A stretch of DNA of 50,411 nucleotides from Adlercreutzia shanghongiae (GCF_035830635.1 NZ_JAYMFI010000026.1:1-50411), one strand, 5' to 3'. Shown: positions 24,351 through 32,980, counted from the stretch's first letter. A program made the numbers and translations. The notes: a model not told the origin generated them from the letters alone.

Positions 24351-26405
24351 TTACACCCCGTTGCGGAGGCTGGCGGCCACCGCGTGGAGGACGTCGTTGC
24401 GCTGGGTGCTCGCCACGAGGCTTGCCAGCGGGGCGGCGGCGAGCGGCATGTTGGCGTCGCACAGCTCGATGAGGGCGCGGCCCACCACTTCCATGACGTC
24501 ATCGAGCGGCGCGAGCGGCACGCCGGCGGTGCGCAGGCAAGCCGTGGGGTCCCACTCGTTGCCCGGCACGTTGTTGCCCATCTCGCTGACCAGGTCGTTG
24601 CGCTCGCGCAGAGCGGCTTCGCCCATGGGGCTCGATTCCGGCACGCGCAGGTAGCAGGCCAGGGCCTCGTTCAAGCGGCCGGTCTGCCAGTAGGCGAAGG
24701 CGAGGCGGTAGTACACGTAGGAGATGTCGTTGCCTGTGACGGCCACGCGCAGGGCTTCCTTGGCCACCTCGACGATTTTGTCGTAGTGGTCGCCCTCGGC
24801 GAAGCAGGTGATGAGGTCGTTGTAGGCCGGTGCGCTCGTGGGGGCCAGATCGATGCAGATGCGGGCCTGGGCCTCGGCGGCGTCCAAATCGCCCATGTCG
24901 CGGTAAATGCGCGACAGCGAGGAGCGGGCCGCCTGGCCGATGTCCGAGGCGCGCGCGTAGCGCACCGACGGGTCGCTTTCCACGAGGCTTGTGAGGTAGC
25001 GGGCGAAGACGTTCTCGCAGTAGAGGATGCGGCGCGATTCGGACGGCTTGGCCAGCTCATCGAGCTCTACCTCGCCCAAGGCCAGCTTGTCCGTCTCGGC
25101 TACGATGTCCTCCAGCTGTGCCACGGCCAGAAGCAGCGAGTCGTCCTTTTCCTCCATGATGGCGCGGTAGCGGGCGGCCAAATCGGCATCCTGCTCGCTC
25201 ATGACATCCAGCTCGCGCACCGTGTCGGCATGCAGCAGCGCGCGCAAATCGTCAGGCAGCGGACGGTCGTCGTCGGCTACGGGGGTGTAGGGCACGGTAA
25301 GGCTGACGTCCAGCGGGTCGACGGGCTGCATGATGCCGGCATCGTCGATGTTCGCGGCGAACTGGGCCAGATGCAGCATGTCGAAAAGCGCCGCCGGGTC
25401 GCATTCCGTGGCCGGCGCGGCGAACTCGCCGCTGCGGATTTTCGTCATAGCGCCCATGGTGAAGGGAATGCGGCCGAACTCCAGCGACAGCACCGTGGCG
25501 CCGGCGATGGAGCCCTCCTTCCCGTTCACAACGACGCGGGTCACGCCCACAGACGCGCCGAAGGCGGCAGAGGCGATGAGCGCGGCCAGGCGCAGCGCGT
25601 AGGCGGCGGCAGCGGCCGGACGCTGGGCGGTACAGTCGGCCCACTGGCCCGTCGCGGCGTTGAAGCGCGATTTCGGGAACACATCGGGGGTGGGCAGCGA
25701 TATGTCGGCGATGATGGTGCCGCTGTGAGAGTCGCAGGCAAAGCGGTATTCCAGACGGAAGGGGAGCACCATGGCCTCGCATGCGGAGGCGAAGCGGGTG
25801 GAAAGGTCCCAGTTGCCGCCGCGGGTGCCCGTGGTGCCGTACTGGGTGTCCAGCTTGTTGTCGCGGTCGGCGGCGGTCAGGTACTCGTTCGCGTCGTTGG
25901 CGATAGAGCGCAGCACCTGCCAATCCAGCTCGCTGCAGGCGCCCTCGGTGGTGGCGCTCACGTAGGCCGTGCCCTCGTCACCTTCCAGAGACTTCGAGAT
26001 AAGGGCCAAACGATCGAGGACGGACTCGATGCGCAAGATGGTGCTGCGGTTGCCAGCGGAGATGGTACTGTCGTCGAAGATGGACCAGAACAGCCCTGTG
26101 GTGTTCAGGCGGCGCAGCTCCACCGGGTGCTCGACGGCGATAGCGCGCAGATTGGGCGCTTCGGCATCCGACAGCAGGCGCGCGGCGTAGGCGTCGAAGC
26201 CCGACGATGAGGCCGGGTCGGCGGGATCGGCCATAGAGACGCGGAACAGCAGTCCGTCGATGGCGTCGGGAAGTGGTGTGGCGGTGAACTCCGTCAGCAC
26301 GTCGCGCGTGGTGCGGCCGACCGCGGCGCCTTCGGAGCTCTGCGGCGCATTGGAATCGGCGGAATCGTCGGAGTTGTTGCCCTTCTTGCGGAAGAAATCA
26401 AACAC
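24351..26405 (-). CDS. Large TPR-containing protein of unknown function
   Basis: 684 residues from GTG 26405 (AAAGGT seven bases ahead), giving MFDFFRKKGNN; a GTG at 26420 would add five residues. No signal peptide or membrane helix. The first 30 residues are polar and disordered. The middle (residues about 30-420) has no family I recognise. The C-terminal part contains TPR-like helical pairs, clearly RIYRDMGDLDAAEAQARICI, followed by APTSAPAYNDLITCFAEG and YYRLAFAYWQTGRLNEALACY (residues about 500-610). It is probably a cytoplasmic scaffold or a regulator of unknown role. It is a single gene, convergent with glnN. The TPR part is sure, the rest is not. Confidence 0.8.
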   Translation of the reverse strand: MFDFFRKKGNNSDDSADSNAPQSSEGAAVGRTTRDVLTEFTATPLPDAIDGLLFRVSMADPADPASSSGFDAYAARLLSDAEAPNLRAIAVEHPVELRRLNTTGLFWSIFDDSTISAGNRSTILRIESVLDRLALISKSLEGDEGTAYVSATTEGACSELDWQVLRSIANDANEYLTAADRDNKLDTQYGTTGTRGGNWDLSTRFASACEAMVLPFRLEYRFACDSHSGTIIADISLPTPDVFPKSRFNAATGQWADCTAQRPAAAAAYALRLAALIASAAFGASVGVTRVVVNGKEGSIAGATVLSLEFGRIPFTMGAMTKIRSGEFAAPATECDPAALFDMLHLAQFAANIDDAGIMQPVDPLDVSLTVPYTPVADDDRPLPDDLRALLHADTVRELDVMSEQDADLAARYRAIMEEKDDSLLLAVAQLEDIVAETDKLALGEVELDELAKPSESRRILYCENVFARYLTSLVESDPSVRYARASDIGQAARSSLSRIYRDMGDLDAAEAQARICIDLAPTSAPAYNDLITCFAEGDHYDKIVEVAKEALRVAVTGNDISYVYYRLAFAYWQTGRLNEALACYLRVPESSPMGEAALRERNDLVSEMGNNVPGNEWDPTACLRTAGVPLAPLDDVMEVVGRALIELCDANMPLAAAPLASLVASTQRNDVLHAVAASLRNGV

Positions 26406-26610
26406 GGTGGGACCTTTCACCGGGGTCGTCGAACAAGTTTTGCCATTGTCTCACAGCGCCTGAAGTTTCACCACCTCAACTTAGGAGAAATTGCCAGACC
26501 ATCATAGGCATCCAGGGCTTTTGGCGCTCTTGTTGACTAAGCGGCGCTCTGGTCAATAACAAATCTAAGCATTTTGGTCATCAATGAGGCGGCCGCCTCC
26601 CTCCTCGCGC

Positions 26611-27396
26611 TTATTTCTGCAGTTTGTAGCCCATGCCCCAGACAGTTTGCAAGTAGCCGTCGGTGCCGGTGGGCTTCAGCTTGCGGCGCAAGTTCGACAC
26701 GTGCACGTTCACGGTGGAGTCCTCCACGGAATAGGGCTCGCCCCAGGCCAGCTCGAAGAGCTCCTGCTTGGTGAACACCTTCGACGGGCGCCTCATGAGC
26801 AGCTCCAGGATGTTGAACTCGGTGCGCGTGAGAGCCACCTCGGCGCCGGCCGCGCGGAAGGTGCGCCCCTCGGGGTCGAGCTCCCAGGTGCGGAAGGTGA
26901 GGAGAGCCGAACGTGTGGGGTTGCCGAGCGTCTCGTCGGGCGCAGGGCCGTATTGCGCGTCCGCGTTTTCCGCACGCGAGGCACCGGGCGCGTTCGGGCG
27001 GCACGGCCTGCTCGCGCGGTGGCGCATCTGCACCTCGATGCGGGCGGTCAGCTCGTCTAAGTCGAAGGGCTTGGTGAGGTAGTCGTCGGCGCCCAGGCGC
27101 AGGAGCATGGTCTTGTCAGCGGGGGTGATGCGCGCCGAGATGACGATGATGGGCTGCTCGGCATCGGTGCGACGGATGGCCTCCACGACGTTCTCGCCGG
27201 CGGCGCCCGGCAGCATGAGGTCGGTGATGACCAGGCTGAACGGCGTGCTGCGCGCAGCCTCATCGAGCCGCAGCAGCCCCTCCGTTCCCGAGAAGGCGGC
27301 CGTGCAGCGGTGGCCCAAGCGCTCCAGGTGGGTGCAGACCACTTCGTTGATGGAGGGGTCGTCCTCGATGACGAGTATGTTCAGCGACGTTGCCAT
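26611..27396 (-). CDS. OmpR-family response regulator
   Basis: 261 residues from ATG 27396 (MATSLNILVIEDD). The receiver domain has the acidic pair in VIEDDPS, the phosphoacceptor Asp59 in VITDLMLPG, the switch Ser in VISAR, and Lys in YLTKPFDLDEL. A Pro/Ala-rich linker of about 35 residues (about 130-165), longer than usual, precedes a winged-helix DNA-binding domain with LTRTEFNILELLMRRPSKVFTKQEL, EDSTVNVHVSNLRRKL and VWGMGYKL. It is divergent from the ABC exporter operon that ends with a histidine kinase (29592), its evident partner. The split arrangement across a shared 169-bp promoter region suggests that it controls the exporter. Confidence 0.92.
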   Translation of the reverse strand: MATSLNILVIEDDPSINEVVCTHLERLGHRCTAAFSGTEGLLRLDEAARSTPFSLVITDLMLPGAAGENVVEAIRRTDAEQPIIVISARITPADKTMLLRLGADDYLTKPFDLDELTARIEVQMRHRASRPCRPNAPGASRAENADAQYGPAPDETLGNPTRSALLTFRTWELDPEGRTFRAAGAEVALTRTEFNILELLMRRPSKVFTKQELFELAWGEPYSVEDSTVNVHVSNLRRKLKPTGTDGYLQTVWGMGYKLQK

Positions 27397-27536
27397 GGGG
27401 CCAGCATAATACGCCCGCGCGGGTCGCGGCGCCATCTTCAAACTTTCTTAATGCTTCGGCAGAAGTTCCTTCAACGTTTCTGCCCACACTGGGATGCGCT
27501 AACGATAAGGTATACCCGACACGAGAGGAGCACAAC

Positions 27537-27578
27537 GTGAGACGATCGGGCGAGAGGAGCGCATCGTGTACGCGATAG
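27537..27578 (+). CDS. Possible 13-residue leader peptide overlapping the ABC gene
   Basis: GTG 27537 is preceded by CGAGAGGAGCACAAC, and the start of the ABC ATPase gene by the near-copy CGAGAGGAGCGCATC, a local duplication of about 29 bp. The short frame reads VRRSGERSASCTR and stops at TAG 27576-27578, 13 bp inside the ATPase gene. It could couple translation or simply be a by-product of the duplication. Confidence 0.3.
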   Translation: MRRSGERSASCTR

Positions 27579-28522
27579 AGACGCGCGGACTCACCAAAGT
27601 ATATGGTGGTCGACGAGTGGTGGACGATTTCGCCATGACGGTGCAGCCGGGCGACATCTACGGGTTCGTGGGGAGAAACGGCGCCGGCAAGTCCACGGTA
27701 ATGAAGATGATCTGCGGCGATGTGGCGCCCACGGCCGGCGAGGTGGTGCTGTTCGGGTGCGAGGCCGACGGAGAGGCGCCTGCGTCGACGGGCGCGTCGG
27801 CGCCCCGCGGCAAGGGGGAGGGGGCGCGCCGCATCGGCGTGCTCATCGAGGAGCCGGGGCTTCTGCCCGGGCTTTCGGCCTATCGTAATCTTATGGCAAA
27901 GGCGCTGGCCTGGGGCATTGTGGATGCGCCGGCCCGCTGCGAGGAGACGCTGCGCCTGGTGGGGCTTGCCGGCGCGGGCTCGCGGAAGGTGCGCGGCTTC
28001 TCCCTCGGGATGAAGCAGCGGCTGGGGCTTGCCCTGGCGCTTCTGGGCAATCCCGACGTGCTGCTTTTGGATGAGCCCTTCAACGGGCTCGATCCCGAGG
28101 CCACGCGCGCCATGCGCAACCTTATTGTGCGTCTGAACCAGAGTCTGGGCATTACCGTGGTGGTGAGCTCGCATGTGCTCGACCAGCTCGATCGCATGGT
28201 CACGCGTTACGGTGTGATTGCCGAAGGGCGCCTCGTGCGTCAGATGAGTGCCGCCGAGGTGGCGGCCGAGTGCGGTAGCAGCCTGCGCGTGCGCACGGCC
28301 GATACCGCCTGTGCTCTGGCTCTTCTGCAAGAGGCGTTTCCCGCGCTGACGTTTCGGGCCGAGCCCGACGGCTCGCTGGCGATATCGGGCGATTGCGATG
28401 CCGCGGCCGTAGCCCAGGCGCTGCGCGACAACGAACAGGTGGTGCTGGAGTTTACCCAGGACCACCGCGATATCGAGGACTACTTCGTCGAGCTGATGGA
28501 AGGGGGCGCATCCCATGTTTAA
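27566..28522 (+). CDS. ABC exporter ATP-binding protein
   Basis: 318 residues from GTG 27566. Walker A is GRNGAGKST (residues 36-44), signature FSLGMKQR, Walker B VLLLDEPFNGLDP, and the switch His in SSHVLDQLD. A Gly/Ala-rich insertion (residues about 65-88) lies between Walker A and the Q-loop, unusual for the family. The C-terminal extension of about 90 residues (after residue 225) is typical of drug or lantibiotic exporter ATPases such as BcrA and NodI types. It overlaps the permease gene by 8 bp. With the divergent regulator and downstream kinase this looks like a peptide-antibiotic or cell-envelope stress exporter, substrate unknown. Confidence 0.9.
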   Translation: MYAIETRGLTKVYGGRRVVDDFAMTVQPGDIYGFVGRNGAGKSTVMKMICGDVAPTAGEVVLFGCEADGEAPASTGASAPRGKGEGARRIGVLIEEPGLLPGLSAYRNLMAKALAWGIVDAPARCEETLRLVGLAGAGSRKVRGFSLGMKQRLGLALALLGNPDVLLLDEPFNGLDPEATRAMRNLIVRLNQSLGITVVVSSHVLDQLDRMVTRYGVIAEGRLVRQMSAAEVAAECGSSLRVRTADTACALALLQEAFPALTFRAEPDGSLAISGDCDAAAVAQALRDNEQVVLEFTQDHRDIEDYFVELMEGGASHV

Positions 28523-29546
28523 CCTGTTGAAATCCGATGTGTACCGGCTTGTGCACGGCAAGATGCTCTGGGTGGCCACGGCGGTGCTGGCCGGGTGCAT
28601 CGTGCTGTGCGCGGCGATGATGCACTGGGTGTCCGACCCGCAGTTCCTCTGCGATGCGGCGCAGATGAGCGCCACGGTGACGGTGGGGGAGGCCGACGAG
28701 CTGGACGCCGCGGCCGACGAGGCTGCGCGCGAGATGGCCGAGGCCGCCGCAGAGGGCGGCGAGGGCGAAGACGACGGCGCCACCGTCGGCGGTAGCGCCA
28801 GCTTCGAGGCGCTGCTGGAATTCGGGGACCCCTCGAGTTTGTCTGCCGCCGACTTCGAGGAGACCTCGCGCGAGATGCGCACTATTGAAGCACCTACGTT
28901 TATGTTCGGCGACATGCTTGTGAGCGGGGGATTCCTCGGCGCGTTGGTGTCCGTGGTGGTGGCGTTGCTGCTTGCGAGCGACTTCTCCACGAAGTTCGTG
29001 CGGAACCTGCCCATGGATCGGCGTGGACGGGTGGCCTACTATGGGGGCCGCCTGGTGCTGGTGGCCGTGGTGGCCCTGTACTTCCTTGCGGTGGGATGCG
29101 TGCTTAGCCTGGCGGCGTTCACAGCGGCCGGGTTCACCTTTGCCGCGCTTGACGGAGCGGCTGAGCTGCTGGTGTTCCTCGGCTTGAGCTGGCTGTGCCT
29201 TGCGGCCTACGGCTGCCTGACGGCGGTGCTCGTGTGGCTCACGCGCAGCGCCCAAGCAGGTGTCGCCTTCGCGCTCGTGGTGGCCACGGGCATTGCGGGC
29301 ACCGTGGCGGGAGGCTTGCTGCAGAACCTCGGTGCGGCCGTGCCGGCGTTGGCGGCGGTGCAGCCCTGGTTGCTGTCTACGTGCATGAACCACGACCTGG
29401 CGCTGCCGGCGACCTCCTTGCTGCTGCCCGCGGAAGGGGCCGTGTGGGCCATCCCCGTGGGCGCGCAAGTCGCTCTTGTCGGTGCGTTCTGGGTAACGGC
29501 GAGCGCGGTGCTGGCGCTTTCAGTGCTGCGCCGTCGCGATGTGTAG
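28515..29546 (+). CDS. ABC-2 exporter permease
   Basis: 343 residues, six predicted membrane helices. The first helix is at residues about 16-36. A large extracytoplasmic loop (residues about 37-130) follows and is rich in Glu, Asp and Ala with a low-complexity acidic stretch (EMAEAAAEGGEGEDDG). Helices 2-6 are in the C-terminal two thirds. The fold matches BcrB-type permeases, in which the loop between helices 1 and 2 faces outside. The start overlaps the ATPase gene. It presumably dimerises to form the pore. Confidence 0.82.
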   Translation: MFNLLKSDVYRLVHGKMLWVATAVLAGCIVLCAAMMHWVSDPQFLCDAAQMSATVTVGEADELDAAADEAAREMAEAAAEGGEGEDDGATVGGSASFEALLEFGDPSSLSAADFEETSREMRTIEAPTFMFGDMLVSGGFLGALVSVVVALLLASDFSTKFVRNLPMDRRGRVAYYGGRLVLVAVVALYFLAVGCVLSLAAFTAAGFTFAALDGAAELLVFLGLSWLCLAAYGCLTAVLVWLTRSAQAGVAFALVVATGIAGTVAGGLLQNLGAAVPALAAVQPWLLSTCMNHDLALPATSLLLPAEGAVWAIPVGAQVALVGAFWVTASAVLALSVLRRRDV

Positions 29547-29591
29547 GCGGCCGGGGGACGTGCTGCGAGGAAGACGGGAAAGGACGAGGCT

Positions 29592-30473
29592 ATGACATTG
29601 GCGGTGTGCTTCGGCGGCTTGGCGCTGTGCGCGTTTGTCGTGCTGGTGCTGTATGGGCGCGAACTCGGGCGCATGGCGACGTGGCTGCGCACGCACGATG
29701 CGCAGTCGAACAGCCGCATGACCACCGAGATGCCCGGCCCGGGTTTCGCCGCCATGGCGCGAGCCGTGAACGAGGCGTTAGACGCGGCGGACGACGAGCG
29801 CCAGAGGGCGGCGTCTGAGCGACGGCAGTTCCAGCGTGACCTGGCGAGTTTGTCTCACGACGTTCGCACACCGCTCATGGGCGCGTCGGGCTATGTGGCA
29901 CTGGCCGCCGACGAGCCTGATGCCGCGCGGCGCACCTATTATCTAGAGGAGGCCCGCACGCGCCTGGGCGACATGGAAAGACTGCTGAATGCCTTGTTCG
30001 CCTATGCGCGGGCCAATGACCCCGCCGCCGATTTCGATCTGCGGCCCGTTGCGGTCCTGCCCGTGCTCGCCGAGGTGCTCACCGGCCAGTTTCCTGCCTT
30101 TGAGGAGCGCGGCTGGGAACCCGAGGTGCGCTTTTGCGACGAGGCCTTTACGGTTGAGGCCGACCAGGAGGCCCTCAAGCGCATCTTCGAGAACCTCGTC
30201 AGCAACGCTCTGCGCTACGGCAGCGCGGCGCCCGCCATGGCGCAGAACGGTCGGCAGCTCGTGTTTTCCAACACTGTGGCCGAACCCGACGCCATCGATG
30301 TCGGCCGCTTGTTCGAGCGCTTCTACCGTGCCGACGTGGCCCGCGCCCAAGGCGGCACGGGGCTGGGGCTTGCCGTGGTAGCGAGCCTTGCGAAGGCGCA
30401 GGGCATCGAAGTCTCGGCGGCAATCAATGGAAGCGAGCTGGCTATCGCCCTTGGTTTTCCTGACGTGAGCTAG
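29592..30473 (+). CDS. Sensor histidine kinase, single membrane segment
   Basis: 293 residues. One membrane helix (residues about 3-21) and no outside sensor domain; a cytoplasmic linker with coiled-coil potential leads to the H-box SLSHDVRTPLMG (His89), then the N-box NLVSNALRYG, a short F-box LFERFYRAD and the G-box GGTGLGLAVV. The D-x-G (G1) box is reduced, which is seen in small kinases. Lack of a sensor domain is typical of kinases that read the state of a partner ABC transporter. It is co-oriented with the exporter genes and partners the regulator at 26611. Confidence 0.88.
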   Translation: MTLAVCFGGLALCAFVVLVLYGRELGRMATWLRTHDAQSNSRMTTEMPGPGFAAMARAVNEALDAADDERQRAASERRQFQRDLASLSHDVRTPLMGASGYVALAADEPDAARRTYYLEEARTRLGDMERLLNALFAYARANDPAADFDLRPVAVLPVLAEVLTGQFPAFEERGWEPEVRFCDEAFTVEADQEALKRIFENLVSNALRYGSAAPAMAQNGRQLVFSNTVAEPDAIDVGRLFERFYRADVARAQGGTGLGLAVVASLAKAQGIEVSAAINGSELAIALGFPDVS

Positions 30474-30500
30474 CGCGGCAGGTGCTGGAGGCAGGACGCG

Positions 30501-30538
30501 TGCGGGGGCTCGGTTGACGCCGAGCCCCCGCATGTTTT
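30501..30538 (+). terminator. Intrinsic terminator of the exporter-kinase operon
   Basis: A 13-bp perfect stem TGCGGGGGCTCGG / CCGAGCCCCCGCA (30501-30513 and 30520-30532) with a 6-base loop, followed by TGTTTTT. Confidence 0.9.
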
Positions 30539-30552
30539 TGCAGCTCTCTAAA

Positions 30553-31077
30553 CTACAGTGCTGCGATTTCCCGGTAGGCGTTCATGGCCGTCTTGCGGCT
30601 GATCTTAGAGGTATCGCCCTTCAGGAAGGCGTAGAAGTTGCCTTTGTTCAAGTTGGCGATACGGCAGGCCTCGGCACGGGTCATGTTCTTGTCGGAGAGC
30701 AGGTCGCTGAAGGCCGTGGAAACGTACTTCAAAATCTTGCGATCGGCGGCCAGGCGCGACGAGTCGGTGCGCCACTCAATGAGGACGGTTTTGAAGCGGT
30801 CCTGGTCGGGGAGGGTTCCCAGATACACCTCGAGCGGACGGCCCGATGCTTGCCAGTCGTTGATGAACTGGTTGAAAATCACCGCTGCTTTTGTGCCTTC
30901 TGCGCGTCTGAGCAGGTAGTCTTCGCGCCCATCGCAGATAGCCAGAAGAAGAAGCGGCTCGAACGCCTCAGGGTGCGCATCCTCGGCGGCGGCGAAGAAC
31001 TTCTTCGTGCTCGTTGTGTTTAAACCGGTCAAACCTTGGCAGCGTTTAAGTAGGAAATAGCGGAATGAACAGGCCAT
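30553..31077 (-). CDS. HTH-containing protein of unknown function
   Basis: 174 residues with AAAGGAG ahead of ATG 31077. No signal or membrane helix. The C-terminal 45 residues contain a helix-turn-helix of the lambda-repressor type (MTRAEACRIANLNKGNFYAFLKGD, residues about 131-154), then KISRKTAMNAYREI. The N-terminal part is helical and not recognised. A dyad (31101-31131) overlapping its own promoter fits autoregulation. It lies in a patch of lower GC together with a flavoprotein remnant and a DUF4143 ATPase, suggesting a variable spot. It may be a regulator, or the antitoxin-like half of an unknown pair, but no partner is adjacent. Confidence 0.65.
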   Translation of the reverse strand: MACSFRYFLLKRCQGLTGLNTTSTKKFFAAAEDAHPEAFEPLLLLAICDGREDYLLRRAEGTKAAVIFNQFINDWQASGRPLEVYLGTLPDQDRFKTVLIEWRTDSSRLAADRKILKYVSTAFSDLLSDKNMTRAEACRIANLNKGNFYAFLKGDTSKISRKTAMNAYREIAAL

Positions 31078-31100
31078 ACTTCTCCTTTCTCTTTGGGTTG

Positions 31101-31149
31101 AAAAGTATTAATAGAATCTAATAATACTTTTGATGAGTCGTTGAATCAA
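31101..31149 (-). promoter_or_regulatory. Promoter with overlapping operator for the HTH gene
   Basis: On the minus strand TTGATT (31144-31149), a 17-bp spacer and TATTAT (31121-31126). A perfect 10-bp inverted repeat AAAAGTATTA / TAATACTTTT (31101-31110 and 31122-31131) covers the -10 box and start site, a position where binding would repress. The remainder of the 232-bp gap has no gene. Confidence 0.6.
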
Positions 31150-31253
31150 GGTTGAATTCGCCATCGACACAAATGCGCCATCAACGGCCGGCTGGCGGAA
31201 AGCGTGCGAAACGAGAGGTTTCGGCGATAGCGGCGTGCCCGCTACTTGCTGGG

Positions 31254-31287
31254 TAAAAAAGAGGAAGCCGCTTTGCGCCTTCCTCTT
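31254..31287 (-). terminator. Intrinsic terminator after the flavoprotein remnant
   Basis: On the minus strand AAGAGGAAG and CTTCCTCTT (9-bp stem, 31279-31287 and 31259-31267) around an 11-base loop, followed by a run of six T. It terminates the leftward DUF4143 ATPase transcript and the remnant behind it. Confidence 0.82.
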
Positions 31288-31309
31288 GCGCAGGGTGGGC
31301 TTGCAGGGT

Positions 31310-31567
31310 TTACGCCTCGTTCAGGTAATTCACCATGGTTCGTGCTGCGATACGGCCCGAAGATTGAGAAAGGCCCGAGCGGGAGTCGCTCTCGATGGGC
31401 TGGAGGAACGCCGGGTCTTTGAAAAAGTCGGGATCGGAGCCGGTGGCCATGAAGCCATCGTGTTCGGTCACGGTCTCGGGGAGCGCCGTAAGCCCCGTAA
31501 CTTCAGCCAGCTCGGTGATAGAGGAAGCCTTGAGGCACCAGCCCTTCTCCTGGGCCGCCTCTCTCAT
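31310..31567 (-). pseudogene. Remnant of a fumarate-reductase-type flavoprotein (C-terminus)
   Basis: 85 codons. The piece KASSITELAEVTGL, then TVTEHDGFMATGSDPDF, then SSGRIAARTMVNYL resembles the C-terminal part of FAD-dependent fumarate reductase/3-oxosteroid dehydrogenase family proteins, where E-L-A-x-x-x-G, T-V-x-x-[YH]-N-x-x-x-x-x-G-x-D-x-[DE]F and G-R-x-A-[GA] occur in that order. The section that should lie between FF-x-x-P-x-x-x-P-I and the final G-R-I-A helix, holding the FAD-contact G-G loop, is missing, and there is no N-terminal FAD domain. A good ribosome site (AAGGGAG) precedes ATG 31567, so a short product could still be made. It is 10 bp after the ATPase gene. Confidence 0.55.
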
Positions 31568-31576
31568 GGGGCTCCC

Positions 31577-32896
31577 TTAGCCTTCCTTTTTCGATATCTC
31601 TTCGAGTCCAAGGCAGAAAGCGGCATAAAGTGGGACGCTTCGGATGCCTGCTTCGAGCCCAAAACCTTTCGTTGAGAAACGATAGACAAGAGGTGGTTTG
31701 TAGGCTTTTCGGTAGGCTTCGAGGCTTCGCGCGCCGACGTTCTTTCCCGATTTAACCTCAAGAGGAAGGGCGTTTCCGCCAATTTGCACGATGAAATCAA
31801 CCTCTGATTTGCTCGTCGTTCCCCAGTAGAAAGGCTCCAGGCCGCAAGCGACAAGTTGCTGCATCAAGTAGTTTTCAGCTATGCCTCCTCGCAAACGCGC
31901 ACCCTTTCCCGCGTTAGGGATTAGGTCGGTGGCCTCTATCCCCTGAAGTGCTCCGAGGAGCCCCGTATCAAGTAGATAGAGCTTAAAGAAATCGCGTTGG
32001 GCAAAAGCTTGCAACGGTGTCGTGCCTTCGCTGACGCGATAGCAAAACGACACGAGTCCTGCCGCGTGAAGCCAATTAATGGGAGCTTCGTATTGATGGG
32101 CGCGCGCTGATGAGGCTATGGTCGCGTACTGGAATTTGTGGTTTTCTTTCGCCAGCTGCTCGGGTATGCTGCGCCACACATTGAGAATCTTCGAAGAGTC
32201 GATGGGCGAGGCGTATTTGGTCATATCGGCGAGGTAGGCGTCGGTTAAAGCGCGTTGAATGCCACGCACTTCGTTAAAGTCGGCGCCGGAGACGTGCGCT
32301 GCTACCGCTTCGGGCATGCCACCCACAAGGAGATAGGAGCGGTACAGCTCCAAGGCGTGTTCGTGAAGGCCCAGCGGGGCGTTGCTTCGATAGGCGAAGG
32401 TGATGAGGTCGACGAGTTGCTTTTCGCCTATGGCCCAGAGAAACTCCTCGAAGTCAAGCGGATGCATTTCAAGGGTGTCTACTTTCCCCACAGGGAAGGA
32501 GTATTCCTCGCGACCGAGGGCGACGCCTAACAAGCTACCGGCGGCGATTACGTGGTATTCCGGCGCACGCTCGCAGAAATACTTAAGCGAGGTGAGGGCA
32601 CGCGGGCATGCCTGTATTTCGTCGAAGAAGATAAGAGTGTGTTCAGGCGAGATCTCCGCATGCTCTAAGACTTCGATTTGCGGCAGAAGTGCGCTCGGCG
32701 TGATATCCCCTTCGAAGATGCACGCGTAATTTTGCTGGGCAGAAAAGTCGATGTAGACGAGATTGTCGAAGGCCTCGTTGGCGAAATCCAGCACCGAATA
32801 GGTTTTTCCCACTTGTCGAGCGCCCTGCAAAACGAGCGGTTTGCGTCTTGGGGAATCTTTCCATTGGGAGAGGGCTGAGGTGATTTTACGCTGCAT
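31577..32896 (-). CDS. AAA ATPase with DUF4143 domain
   Basis: 439 residues. The N-terminal AAA_14 domain has Walker A GARQVGKT (residues 25-32), Walker B LIFFDEIQ (about 88-95) and the sensor AAGSLLG. The C-terminal DUF4143 half (about residue 210 onward) includes FKLYLLDTGLLGAL, GGIAENYLMQQL, FYWGTTSKSEVDFIV and LPLEVKSGKN, which together look like a PD-(D/E)xK nuclease-like fold (E-N, E-V-D, E-V-K). Such proteins are abundant and variable in gut anaerobes. The role is unclear, perhaps in stress or mobile-element biology. GC content is lower than its neighbours. The partial gene at 50255 appears to be another member of the same broad group. Confidence 0.88.
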   Translation of the reverse strand: MQRKITSALSQWKDSPRRKPLVLQGARQVGKTYSVLDFANEAFDNLVYIDFSAQQNYACIFEGDITPSALLPQIEVLEHAEISPEHTLIFFDEIQACPRALTSLKYFCERAPEYHVIAAGSLLGVALGREEYSFPVGKVDTLEMHPLDFEEFLWAIGEKQLVDLITFAYRSNAPLGLHEHALELYRSYLLVGGMPEAVAAHVSGADFNEVRGIQRALTDAYLADMTKYASPIDSSKILNVWRSIPEQLAKENHKFQYATIASSARAHQYEAPINWLHAAGLVSFCYRVSEGTTPLQAFAQRDFFKLYLLDTGLLGALQGIEATDLIPNAGKGARLRGGIAENYLMQQLVACGLEPFYWGTTSKSEVDFIVQIGGNALPLEVKSGKNVGARSLEAYRKAYKPPLVYRFSTKGFGLEAGIRSVPLYAAFCLGLEEISKKEG

Positions 32897-32908
32897 CAGT
32901 AAGCTCCT

Positions 32909-32980
32909 AAGTAGAAATAATGTCGCTAGTCTAACATTTTTTCCGGAAAAAATGTTCGGATGATAACAAAATTTCTACTT
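32909..32980. promoter_or_regulatory. Operator-like palindromes before the DUF4143 ATPase gene
   Basis: Outer arms AAGTAGAAAT (32909-32918) and ATTTCTACTT (32971-32980) are perfect complements 52 bp apart. Between them is a 24-bp perfect palindrome centred on TTCCGGAA (32933-32956). The interval is AT-rich and immediately precedes the ATG at 32896. It probably includes the promoter, but no clear -35/-10 pair can be named. Confidence 0.5.
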
